Below are positions 25,762 through 36,468 of a stretch of DNA of 64,000 nt, piece by piece. The translations under genes and the position numbers were made by a program. The stretch comes from Metopolophium dirhodum. Lineage: Eukaryota; Arthropoda; Insecta; Hemiptera; Aphididae. Position 1 is the stretch's first letter, and each line of letters starts with the position of its first letter. The notes under the pieces were generated by a model. It worked only from the letters and a program-made list of their open reading frames with translations, was not told the DNA's origin and ran no database searches. The DNA lies in the NCBI RefSeq assembly GCF_019925205.1, contig NC_083561.1, forward strand, positions 1,983,217 to 2,047,216. Reading direction: 5' to 3'.

Positions 25762-26131
25762 GCGTGGACATTATATGCGGGACTTGTTCGGTCGGTATCG
25801 CCATTCGCCGTATCGAAACGATAAGACAACATTTAATTATTCTTAAGTAATCCTTGTCAATATTGTTATTTGTTCGTAGCAGTCCGCAGTTCCGTACTAT
25901 AAATTATAATATCATTATTCATTAATATCGTTTATTGTCAATTGTAAATCCAGTATAGTGAACTTTAAACGGAACAATCTCTGAACAGGTACTTTAAAAT
26001 TTTAATCTATATCTTACGTTAGATAATATATTAAAATAACATCGTATTTAAAATTATATCATATACTGATATACTCTTATAAATGTTTATGTATACATTA
26101 TTAGAGTAGAACTAGTAGAAGTAATATTGAA

Positions 26132-28687
26132 ATGTCTGGTGATGGGTACAAAAGGATGCACGAAAGTGGTTCTACTAAAAGAAAAAAGAAAGAAAAACGA
26201 GATTTATACATCAGTCAACAAATGGGGTCCATGAGCAAATTCATAATAACACAAAATCGTTCTAATGCAGGTACAAGTACAAACCAAATTGAGATTTCAA
26301 ATAAAAATCAACTAATAAATATTATGACAGATGAATCTAAAATTGAAGGTAATTTATTAGGTTCATCTCCTAAGAAAACTGAACCAAATTTGACAACTCC
26401 CTTAAACGAAACTACAAGTGTTATAACTGAATCTATACCAGATAAAGTTAAATCCAATCTGACCGACCTTAGTAATTTAAAATTTAGTAACGATCCTGCA
26501 CATTGGGAAATTAACGCTGATCTGATTTCTTATTTTTCTGAAAATATTCCTATTCAAAATGTGGATGCAGATTTAACTGTATCTGCTAGACAATTTGGTA
26601 AAAAAATGAGATATTTCAGAAAGGAATATTTTTCACGAGCATTAGGAAATGGTGAGTGTGTAAATCGAGACTGGCTGATATATTCGCCATCCACTGGATC
26701 AGTGTATTGCTATGTGTGTAAAATTTTTCGTCATTTGCAAAGTAGTGATAAATTAACACTTGTGCATCAATTCGAAAGTGGTTTTGATGATTGGAAAAAT
26801 ATTAATGTTAGAATGGAAACTCACGAACAATCTAATGACCATTTTAACTCGATAAAAAAAATGGTAGACCTTCAAAAATGTAAAAAAATAGATGTGGAAT
26901 TAATAAATCAGTATAATAAAGAAAAAATGTATTGGATTCAAGTTTTAAGACGAGTTATAGCAGTAATTAAGTTCTTATCGTCTAGAGGATTAGCTTTTAG
27001 AGGAGATTCGGAAGTATTTGGCTGTCCAAAAAATGGTAACTATTTAGGTTGCCTTGAACTTCTTTCTAATTTTGATCCTTTTCTTGAAGAGCATATAAAA
27101 AAGTTCGGAAATCCTGGCAAAGGAAATATATCATATATGTCATCTACGATTTGCAACGAATTTATAGACATTCTTGCTACTACTCTAAATTTAAAAATTG
27201 TTTCTGAAATAAAAGAATCAATATATTTCGGTATTAGTATTGATTCGACGCCCGACATAGCGCACATCGATCAGTTAACGATCATTATTCGTTACACCAC
27301 CATTGGTCAAGGAAAAGTCGTAGAGAGATTTCTTGGCTTTGTTCCTATTGAACAGCATGATGGTAAATATCTTTTTAATGTATTGACTAAATTGCTTAAC
27401 GATAACAATATTGACATATCAAATTGCCGTTCTCAGTCTTACGACAATGCGAGTAATATGAGTGGAATATACTCAGGAGTTCAAGCTCTTTTTCGTGAAG
27501 TAAATAAATTGGCCGAGTGGGTTCCCTGTGCTGCACATAGTTTAAACTTGGTAGGATCTGTTACTGTTGAATGTTGTACTGAAGCCATTAAATTTTTTAG
27601 TGTGGTTCAGTCAATTTATACGTTTTTGGCAGCATCACCTCAAAGATGGTCTATAATGTTAAAAAATATGAAGGAGTCTGTTTTTGTAGTTAAAAGTCTG
27701 TCTGAAACAAGATGGTCCGCGCGTAGTGATGCAACGAAGGCATTATCACTTAATTATGAAGAAATCCGTCAGGCTTTGATTGATATTTCATTATCAGAAA
27801 GACAACCTCCTAATGCTGTTAATGAAGCTAAGTCACTTGTTAAAAAACTCAATCGTCTTGAAACTGTTCTAATGTCTAATATTTGGAATGACATTTTACA
27901 ACAAATTAATATTGTAAACAAATCGTTACAAACACCCGGTATTGAGATATGTACTGTCGTTAACCTCTATAACAGTCTTATATTATGTTTTAAAAAAATG
28001 AGAAGCGCCGAAGAATTTGATTTATTTGAAGAAAAAGCAAAAAAAAGAGTTTCTGGTTTGTCTGATTATTCTGAAATGGAATCTAGAAAACGTAAACATA
28101 AAGTCTCGATAAATGATGGCAATGCAATTGATGCTGTTGATCAAATGAGTGCTAGAGATAAATTCAAAACTCAAACATTTTATGTAATAATTGATAAATT
28201 GATTGTTGAAATGGAAAAACGAAAAAAAGCTTATTTAAAATTAGACGAAAGATTTAATTTTTTAACTAACGAGAGTTTAAAAGATGAAGAAATAAAAATA
28301 AAGGCAAATAATTTAGTTGAAGCCTATAAAACCGATTTAGAATCTTCATTTGTTAATGAGTTTTTGATTTTTAAGAGCTTTCGAGAAACTGGGATGTCTG
28401 TTAATGAAATGCTAATTAAACAAATAAATACCAAAATGGTAACAAGTTTTCCAAATGTAAACATTGCTTTTAGGATATATTTATCAATTTTTGGGACTTC
28501 GTGCGAAGGTGAAAGATCATTTTCAATTTTAAAGAGGGTTAAGAACTGGCAGCGGTCAACTATTGGACAAGATAAATTATCATCATTATCGGTACTTGCA
28601 ATTGAACACGAATTACTCCAAGACATCGATACCGAAAAAGTTATAGAATCATTTGCAAACAAAAAATATCGTAAAAAACATTTGTAA
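26132..28687 (+). CDS. hAT transposase with TTF-type zinc finger (ZMYM1-like), intact
   Basis: A single 851-codon exon. The N-terminus is basic and low complexity. A TTF-type zinc finger follows at about 150-245 (RDWLIYSPSTGSVYCYVCK ... FDDWKN ... HEQSNDH). An RNase-H-like catalytic region then carries SIDSTPD (D371) and QSYDNASNMSG (D438), with the CAAHSLNL motif after it and ETRWSARSDA. The C-terminal dimerization region has CEGERSFSILKRVKNW, in which E794 is a candidate third acidic residue. hAT transposases cut the element out by a hairpin mechanism and make 8-bp duplications, as seen here. Many insect genes annotated zinc finger MYM-type 1-like are such transposases. The frame has no stops, so it may be active or recently active. 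Domestication is possible but unlikely given the flanking TIRs. Confidence 0.93.
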   Translation: MSGDGYKRMHESGSTKRKKKEKRDLYISQQMGSMSKFIITQNRSNAGTSTNQIEISNKNQLINIMTDESKIEGNLLGSSPKKTEPNLTTPLNETTSVITESIPDKVKSNLTDLSNLKFSNDPAHWEINADLISYFSENIPIQNVDADLTVSARQFGKKMRYFRKEYFSRALGNGECVNRDWLIYSPSTGSVYCYVCKIFRHLQSSDKLTLVHQFESGFDDWKNINVRMETHEQSNDHFNSIKKMVDLQKCKKIDVELINQYNKEKMYWIQVLRRVIAVIKFLSSRGLAFRGDSEVFGCPKNGNYLGCLELLSNFDPFLEEHIKKFGNPGKGNISYMSSTICNEFIDILATTLNLKIVSEIKESIYFGISIDSTPDIAHIDQLTIIIRYTTIGQGKVVERFLGFVPIEQHDGKYLFNVLTKLLNDNNIDISNCRSQSYDNASNMSGIYSGVQALFREVNKLAEWVPCAAHSLNLVGSVTVECCTEAIKFFSVVQSIYTFLAASPQRWSIMLKNMKESVFVVKSLSETRWSARSDATKALSLNYEEIRQALIDISLSERQPPNAVNEAKSLVKKLNRLETVLMSNIWNDILQQINIVNKSLQTPGIEICTVVNLYNSLILCFKKMRSAEEFDLFEEKAKKRVSGLSDYSEMESRKRKHKVSINDGNAIDAVDQMSARDKFKTQTFYVIIDKLIVEMEKRKKAYLKLDERFNFLTNESLKDEEIKIKANNLVEAYKTDLESSFVNEFLIFKSFRETGMSVNEMLIKQINTKMVTSFPNVNIAFRIYLSIFGTSCEGERSFSILKRVKNWQRSTIGQDKLSSLSVLAIEHELLQDIDTEKVIESFANKKYRKKHL

Positions 28688-29252
28688 CAATAAATTTATA
28701 TTAAGACATATTCTACATAATACTGTTATTTTTAAATTGTTACAATAAATTATCTTGTTTTATATTTAAATACAAAGAACAAAATGAAAAATGGTATAAA
28801 ATAAGTTGTTTTGTATGGTTCCTGCAGTTTAATTTTAAATAATATATTTTGAGTAATGTAAAATGTATTTTTAGATGTGTTAAAATTGTCATTAGATAAA
28901 GTTATGATTATAAAGTTAATAATTGATTTTCAGGTTGTAAATATTTTTGATTTTAAAGACTTAAAACACTGCGAAAAACACTACCTCTCCCAAAAATTAG
29001 GTTTCTTAATCATTTAAATACTGAACACTACAGAACCGTATATTAGCACATGATGGGTAATAAAGAACTGTGCCTAGGGCCTACGATAGTGTTAATCCGG
29101 GTCTGCCCCCCCCCGACCTCTTCAACAGACAACAGACTCCTCTTTTTACTTACGGAAATATTTTGAAGTGTGTAATGTATGTATGGCTTAAAAGTAATTT
29201 TTTTAGAAGCCCCTCCCCCAAAATTAAACCTGGATCCGCCACTGATTCGCTA

Positions 29253-30281
29253 TAATGTCTACTTTAGATCGGTCAGTCCACATTTTAAGATTTCTGATTT
29301 AAATTCCGAGTAATCAATGATTAAAAATTCTGAAATTTAAAAATATTCAAACTGAATTTATAGTTGTTGGGTAATGAACTAGAAAAAAAATTTTGATTTT
29401 TAACAAGGTTTCACCTACTAATAGGCTTTTAACAGTAAGGCAGCATGTCTCTGACGCCGTTAGTCAGCAATAGGTAACCCCCCCCCCCCCGCGCTTCAAC
29501 CGTTAGCACGTTATGTAGTAACAAACTTTTATTAGACAAATATTTTATTTTTTATTTATTGTACATAGCATATTATGATTTGGTGTAATAATTTTTGGTT
29601 GATAAGCTGTCGAATTTTTTACTTTTTCCAGCAATACGAAATAACAAACTAATTATTTCTATAAAAATAAAAATACGAAAACATAACGCCTGACTAGCTT
29701 AGGCTCTAGAACATATTGCAAAATATATCGCAAATGATAAAGAGGCGTGAAAGTAAATTCATATATAATATAATGAACTCAATTTAAATAACACAAAACT
29801 ATACAATTATGAATTTATACTCTTATATATTTATAATTTGAAATTATTTATCGCTGGACCTCACGCCCCCCCCCCCCCCTCTTCCATCACATCTAAACGA
29901 TGTCAGCCGACATTCCAAACGGGTACCTACGGTTTTAATTGTTTTTGAAATACACAACGTTTTTAAAATTGTATGGGTATGTATATTATTATATTTTACT
30001 AAATAGTTGTATGATATTGTATTCAATAGGTCTCGGTACCTATTGAAAGTTGCACCGCCTATCGGCTTTCGCTTATGGTATAATTGTGGATCTATGACGG
30101 TAAGATGGACGCATTTGTGTGCACGCCCGAATGAAGATTTCCGCCGAAACCGGTAACAGGAATTCGTTTAAGGATCTTACCAGCGTCTTTAATACATTAA
30201 TAATTGTCAAAAATATTTATTTGGTAAAAAGTTATTTATATTTGTCTGGGCCGCAGACACCCTCTCTCTCTGTAAAAAGTC
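29253..30281. other. intergenic, with two long C runs
   Basis: No gene is supported. Runs of 13 C (29,478-29,490) and 14 C (29,866-29,879) stand out against AT-rich DNA and may mark decayed MITEs like the outer hAT-type element. Confidence 0.5.
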
Positions 30282-31090
30282 TATACATTAATTCACCAAG
30301 CATTCTCACTTACAGTTTTATTTAGTATTCAGTTATTGAAAAACTGATTTTGGAATTTTAAGAATAGGTACTTTGAGACCATATTAACATATTCTTAGGG
30401 TTTTATACATTTCTGATTTTTTTACTACCTACTTAAGAAGTGTCCTGTAGTGATAAAAACTGCTGTTTTTTAAATGAGTATTCCCCCTTTTCTACAGTAA
30501 CTAAATTATTTAGCTGATATTTGTTGTCGTATCAAAATCAAAATTTGAACGAGTTTTGTTCTTACTAAGGATAATAAGTTCATGATAATGGCTTTGGGAG
30601 ATGCGTGGGCTATGGCGATTTGAAAATTTTAGTAATTGATAAATCTATCAATATTTATATTTTTAAAACTCGTCGAACTGTCAAAGTATAATAAATACTA
30701 GTTCCAATATTACATCTATTTTATATAAATGTAAAACCATTTTCAAGGACTATTATCCTTAGTAGATAGTATATAGTCATGTTGATGACTGGTTGTAACT
30801 CGTTCGAATTTCGAATTTGATGAATCAGAATTTTCAAAAAAATTATTCCACTAAATATTTTACTGTAAAAAAGAGGGGTTATCATATGATTATATGAAAC
30901 ACTCAAACACAGAAGTTTGTATCGCCACACGTCACTCTTTAATAATACCACCATCTCAGAAATGTCAAAATTTACCTATCTAATCTTTTATTTATATTTT
31001 AAAATTCCAAAAACCCGAATTATTTGAATAAATTCATCCTTAAAAGAGAAAAAGGGGGTGAGCATCATGTTTGGTGAATCATCCTGTATA
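30282..31090. mobile_element. ~0.8-kb fold-back element with TATACA ends
   Basis: The left end TATACATTAATTCACCAAGC and right end TTGGTGAATCATCCTGTATA are inverted. Related blocks continue inward along nearly the whole length: TTATTGAAAAACTGATTTTGG against its diverged partner near 31,020; ACATTTCTGA near 30,408 against TCAGAAATGT near 30,956; and CCCCCTTTTCTACAGTAA near 30,484 against TTACTGTAAAAAAGAGGGG near 30,861. Ends like CCTGTATA and a possible TA duplication suggest a Tc1/mariner-type MITE. It has no ORF. Confidence 0.65.
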
Positions 31091-34000
31091 TAATATGTAC
31101 CTAGGTATGTATAGATTATATTTTATTATATACCATTACCTATACTTATTACTTACATATTTTACTTTTTCAATTTTGTCAATTAATATTATTTAGAAAA
31201 TGTTTACTAAATATGACATTATCCAATATTTAGATCTTCAAATGTTGCTTCTGCATTAATTAAGAACACATAAATACATAAATCAAAATAAACCAGCAAT
31301 CACAATATTGATAAACACTAATCACTCACCATCAGATACTTATGCTAATTATTCATTCCGACAGTGTTTAATATAATTCAGAACCGGGAGACGTAATTCC
31401 ATTATTTTCGCATAAACTATTATATTTCATAAGTAAGTATTTAGGGACTTAACCATAGACCTGGAATTGAGCCTAACGAAAATATAATGAAAAATGAAGA
31501 AATATATGTTACCTATACATACTACATTACTACCTACCTAAGCTAGTACCTTGTACCTACTGATATACTGATTTAAAGAAAAACTGATTTTGTTTACATT
31601 ACTAAATAAAAACGAAAATCCGAACCCGTGAAGTACCTACCTACTTAACTTTAGGTAGTAGGTACTTTGTAAGTCGTGGGACACACTTCACTTTATTCTG
31701 ATCGTATTATATGAGATAAATCATAAATGCAAGACACAAAATTATGTCACACCCTATCGAAAAGTGCAAATAGTTTTAAAACTTCCGAGTTAAATAAAAG
31801 TTTATTTTGCATTATAGGGTGTGTATCTACCGCCGAAATTTGATGTTTTTTTTCGAATCCTTCACGTGTCGCTTGTAGGTAAGTCATAAATTTTACATGA
31901 GATGATGTACCGTTTTTTAACAGTTTTGCCTATAACCATCCGTCTCGCAAGCAGGTTTCACGTCAATCCAAAGTTCAAAGATAATGTAGGCTTTTTAAAT
32001 TAGATCAGTGGAATCCAAATTTCCAACCACAGTGCCGCAATATTAAAATGTTCCACAATCAACAACATAATAGGTATATAATAATAATAATATATATAGA
32101 GAGATTCTTTAGTAATTTATAACATTATATTTAAAACATAATACCTATAAAACTTATATAGTAAAATACAGGGTTCTTTAAAATGGATAATTCTATATAC
32201 TTTTATCTGGCTTCAAGTTATTCGTAGCAAACGGTTCAACTCCCCCCTCCCCAAACAATTTGCTCTTAAAATATTATTTAGCTTATTTTCGTTTTAAAAT
32301 TTATTAGTCAAAAAACACATTTACACTCTAACGTCTCTAACCCTCCCCCACACATTTTTTTTGTCGGCCTTGCTTGGCTCCTTTGGTCACCCTATATTAC
32401 GTCATGTGACTACTTCTTTTGGAAACATGTTAAAGGTACTGTGTACGTACCACCATTATCATCAACTATACAGAAGAGCTATACAATTAGCGGAGTCCAT
32501 TACAATGGATATGCATCGAATGAATATGAGTTCCGACTTCCGACTATACATACATATAGCTGTTGTGTTCGTGTGACCATATAAGAAGCCACATAGTCAC
32601 ATAGAACATTTATAGCCTTATAGGTATCATTAAATATATAATATGTAATATTACTATTTTATTTAATGTATCATAATATATTGGGTAGGTATTCTAAACC
32701 TAAAACTAAAAATATTATTTTATAAGCATTTGAAATCGGATGAATCGTTTTGAATAACCGTGTACTTATTATATAATGTAGGTAGTATAATATTTTTGTA
32801 ATACACAAAAAATCGATGGACATAATGAATGATCACTGATCTGTGATCTCTGTTAAAAATTTAAAAGATTTACTCTGTATATATATATATAATACTATGA
32901 TAGTGCCACGAAAATATATTAAACAAACTAGCAGAGCTGTCAGTTAAAAATGGTTACGAAAATTCCAACCCTCGAATTAGATACATAATACATTGAACTA
33001 AACTTTTATAGAGTCTAAAACGTCTTAATAAATTATAGCTAGGTACCTACTATAGCAACTAGCAACTGCAGTATTGTATACCTGTATATTGTATATTATA
33101 GTAAGTTATTATTTTTACAGTTTATTCGACTTTATAAATTATTTTTATGCTAGCAGATCGATACTTGTACTCACAACCCCTAACACTCTTTTGAAATTAA
33201 TTTCTTATTACTTTTTATTATAAAATTGTACCTATGGGACTCGTTATAAAAATTAAATGACAGGTAGGTATATTCTGGCCTACTGTAATATAGATTTGGG
33301 CATCCTATATCTCTAAATATCTTTTCATTTATAGTTACTACTTACTAATTATAATAATCGTGGACTTAAATTTTAACCACGGTGCAGGATCATTATCTTA
33401 ATGGGATTATATAACATTTTTTGATTTTGAATTTGAATTATTCCTAGTCGGGGTAGTGTGCATAACTACGTAGCTTCAGTGGCTTTCAACATTTTTAAAA
33501 TCTTAAAATTATATTGAGACGTAAATTATTCTTAAATTAACTCCTAACTTTATTATATAAATCATTTACATACTTATTAAAAAATCAATATGAATAATAT
33601 TTAACTAAGACAAAACAAATTTAATATAGTGTAGTCGTAATTAAAAAAAAAAAATAATACGGTTATGAATTATGACCCAAGTCAAGAGGATAATATGATA
33701 ATTTAATTTTAATTAAAACTGATAATCAGATTAATATTCTTAATTAAACGATCTAATAGAACCGTTTGATTTAAAAATGCATCATTGTTTGAATTGATCA
33801 AAGAAAATTAAAAACGGAATTTTAATTAGTTTTTGTAGTTAGATGATTATTTCGACACTGCAGGCTTATACAATTAACTACTGTTAAGTGTTAGGGAGTT
33901 TGATAATAAGATCGGTACCTACTATATAAGGAAATTAAAAATTATATGGCGTTGGATAAAGGACAATAAAAGAAGATTGCTAAAATCATTATTAATATAA

Positions 34001-36468
34001 TCAACTTTGCTTATCACTATATTATGTTATGTTCATTTCGACCTTTTTTTTGTAATACAGTTGCCCATCATTCGATTTTCGGGTTATGCTTCGTTTGCGC
34101 ACCGCCCGTCTACCTTACGTCGTCAAATTATCGTACCTACATCATTTGCGCATCAGCGTATTTAACAATAGAACTGGAAGAGATTAGGAGTACCCAAAAG
34201 TGCAAGCTGTTTACCAACTTTTAGCTTAAAATTTAACTCTTGTAAATCTCCAAATATTGTGTAGGTATTTCCGCTTAAAAATATATACGTCGGTACTTTC
34301 GTATACTACGACAATAGATTAAACGACTGAAGTGTATACGGTTGACTCGTAACCACGACCAACCCACCGATTTCTATCGCAATATAATACATCTATTGGT
34401 ACTTAATAATTGTATTATAAAATATTATATATATTAATTAATTATTGTACGCCATATTGTACTATTATTATATGACGCGTGCATCATTATAAATGTATAA
34501 CAATTAATATTGAATTTTTAAGTCGACCTAGGCATTGAAAGTTTTTTCCATATTTTGTATATACCCTTCTTCTATTGTTCGACTTGTTGCGCATCGCAAA
34601 CAATGTACGATATTACTTGGCACAGGTAAACAAACGGTGCGCAAACCATGTCCAACACCGTGGAATAAATAATAAATATAAATATACACTATAATGAAAA
34701 CTGTTATACTGACTTACTGTATTATCGTTACCTACTTATTACCTACTTATTAGTATAATAGGGAACGAATTAAAAACCATAGTGGGAAGTGCCACTCCCG
34801 AAATTTTTTTTTAAACACGGCCTTGGACGAATTTACACGTAGTTAAATACAAAAATATTTACATAGGTAGGTGTTATAAATATTTAAGTACTGATAATTT
34901 ATAAAATGTGTGAATATAAATGTATACCTACCTATATGAGAAAAAAAATTTTAATCTTTTTTTTTATTTATTTATTATACTCGGGGTTCCTTAACAGCAG
35001 GGGTAAACCAACATTTCTTTTAAATTTTCAAATGTAAAATGTGATTCAATTGGCTTTAAAACTACTAAATAATTACCATTATCTATATGACGTGACTGTA
35101 CCATTAATCGATGCATATTTGAAGAGCGTTATTTCTATAGATAAAATAGAAAAATAAAATATAGAATGTGCACATACCAATATTTTATCACGCACGGCGT
35201 AGAGATAATAAAATATATAAACAGTTTTCTCCTCATCGTGATACCGTGATTCGTGGCGACTGAATAATTATATCATGATAATTCCAATTTATTAGACGGA
35301 TTTTTATCAATTTTTACCGAACGTTTTGTGTATATACACTATACGGCGGTGGTGGGACAGAGAGTGGTTAAATGTATGTATAATATATTATATAAAGGCA
35401 CTGCAGCACCTACCTAATGTAATATATTATGTCTATATCCTATGCCTACGTGCTGAGATTTTAACATCAATAAACGACAAAATGTGTAAATATGTTTCAA
35501 AATATGCGCACACAGACTGTCTAACCTAACCATATTTTATGTAAAAATATGTAAATTAAATTGTTATCATTTCGATTAGAATGATTTAAATCGTGCATAT
35601 TTATCATCAGCATGCAATTATCTTATTTCAATAAAAATATACAATCACGTGTATTTATATTCGGATGTAACGGATTTCCGTTCCCTATAGTCATTACTTT
35701 AATCCATACTAATAAACATTTACAGGATCAAGGACATCATACATAAATACCTATATAGATTAAGTATGCCTATTCGTATTATCATGTTCTCCATTTTTTA
35801 ATTTGTTGGTAGGTTATCGCTTTAGATCCTGAGCTGACTATTGCCGAGCGATGATTTAATTTTTCTTTTCTACAAAATAGTGAAAATATTTGTAATGAGG
35901 GATTAGTGGGATTACATATATTATTTGAAGTTTGAACAATAACAAAATATACATCATGTAGAGGAGAAAACAATGATATGTTATATATAATATTATATAA
36001 GTGAACCTATAACGTTAATATTATATATTATTATCTTTAAGTAAATACTAAATATTATACATTTTTAATACGCATTAATTAATACATAAAGATTCTTAAA
36101 TTTTAAATATTTAGAACTTTAGAATAATGACAAAAATAATTTTAAGGCATACTAATAGTTTTGAATACTGTTTTTAAGTACTGTTTGCAAACATATATAA
36201 AAACTAATTAATAAAAAAATATAAAATATTGACAACATATTTTGTTTTTACACAATTTTAATAAAATAAAACAAAATAAAAATATTTTTTTATCATTACA
36301 CAATATATAAATTATATATTTTTAATAATAATATATTTTAAGTAACAAATTTTTAGTCTATTTTAATATTAAATTATAAACTAATTATTACAAAGTAAAA
36401 TACGTAAGTAGTAACTATATTGTGGCCGATAAGAACACTATTGGCGCTATTATTTCATTAAAATTAAA
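31091..36468. other. long AT-rich intergenic region
   Basis: No coding exon, RNA gene or intact element is supported. The part just left of 36,468 probably holds the 3' UTR of the exchanger gene. C-rich patches near 32,240 and 32,342 may be MITE remains. Confidence 0.4.

Larger units (their letters stand above)
25351..29105 (+). mobile_element. autonomous-looking hAT transposon nested in poly-C
   Basis: It begins CAGGGCCGTATTA (25351) and ends with the complement of CAGACCCGGATTA (29105): imperfect TIRs in which 10 of 13 bases match. The 8-bp duplication is CCCCCCCC on both sides (25343-25350 and 29106-29113). A 19-bp direct repeat, CTGTGCCTAGGGCCTACGA, lies near both ends (25384 and 29068). 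The transposase frame is intact. Candidate promoter and leader occupy 25,400-26,131, including a (CA)n run. Confidence 0.87.
25311..29244. mobile_element. outer hAT-type MITE, split by an inner hAT element
   Basis: The left end CAGTGGTGAATCAAGG (25311) and right end CCTGGATCCGCCACTG (to 29244) are imperfect TIRs. They are flanked by ATTCGTTA (25303-25310) and ATTCGCTA (29245-29252), an 8-bp duplication with one mismatch. Without the inner insertion this is only a ~170-bp MITE with a C run. It is the older of the two. Confidence 0.85.

Noticed and set aside
26132..28687. Host gene of the zinc finger MYM-type 1 class
   Set aside because: Flanking TIRs and an exact 8-bp duplication show it is the transposase of a complete hAT element.
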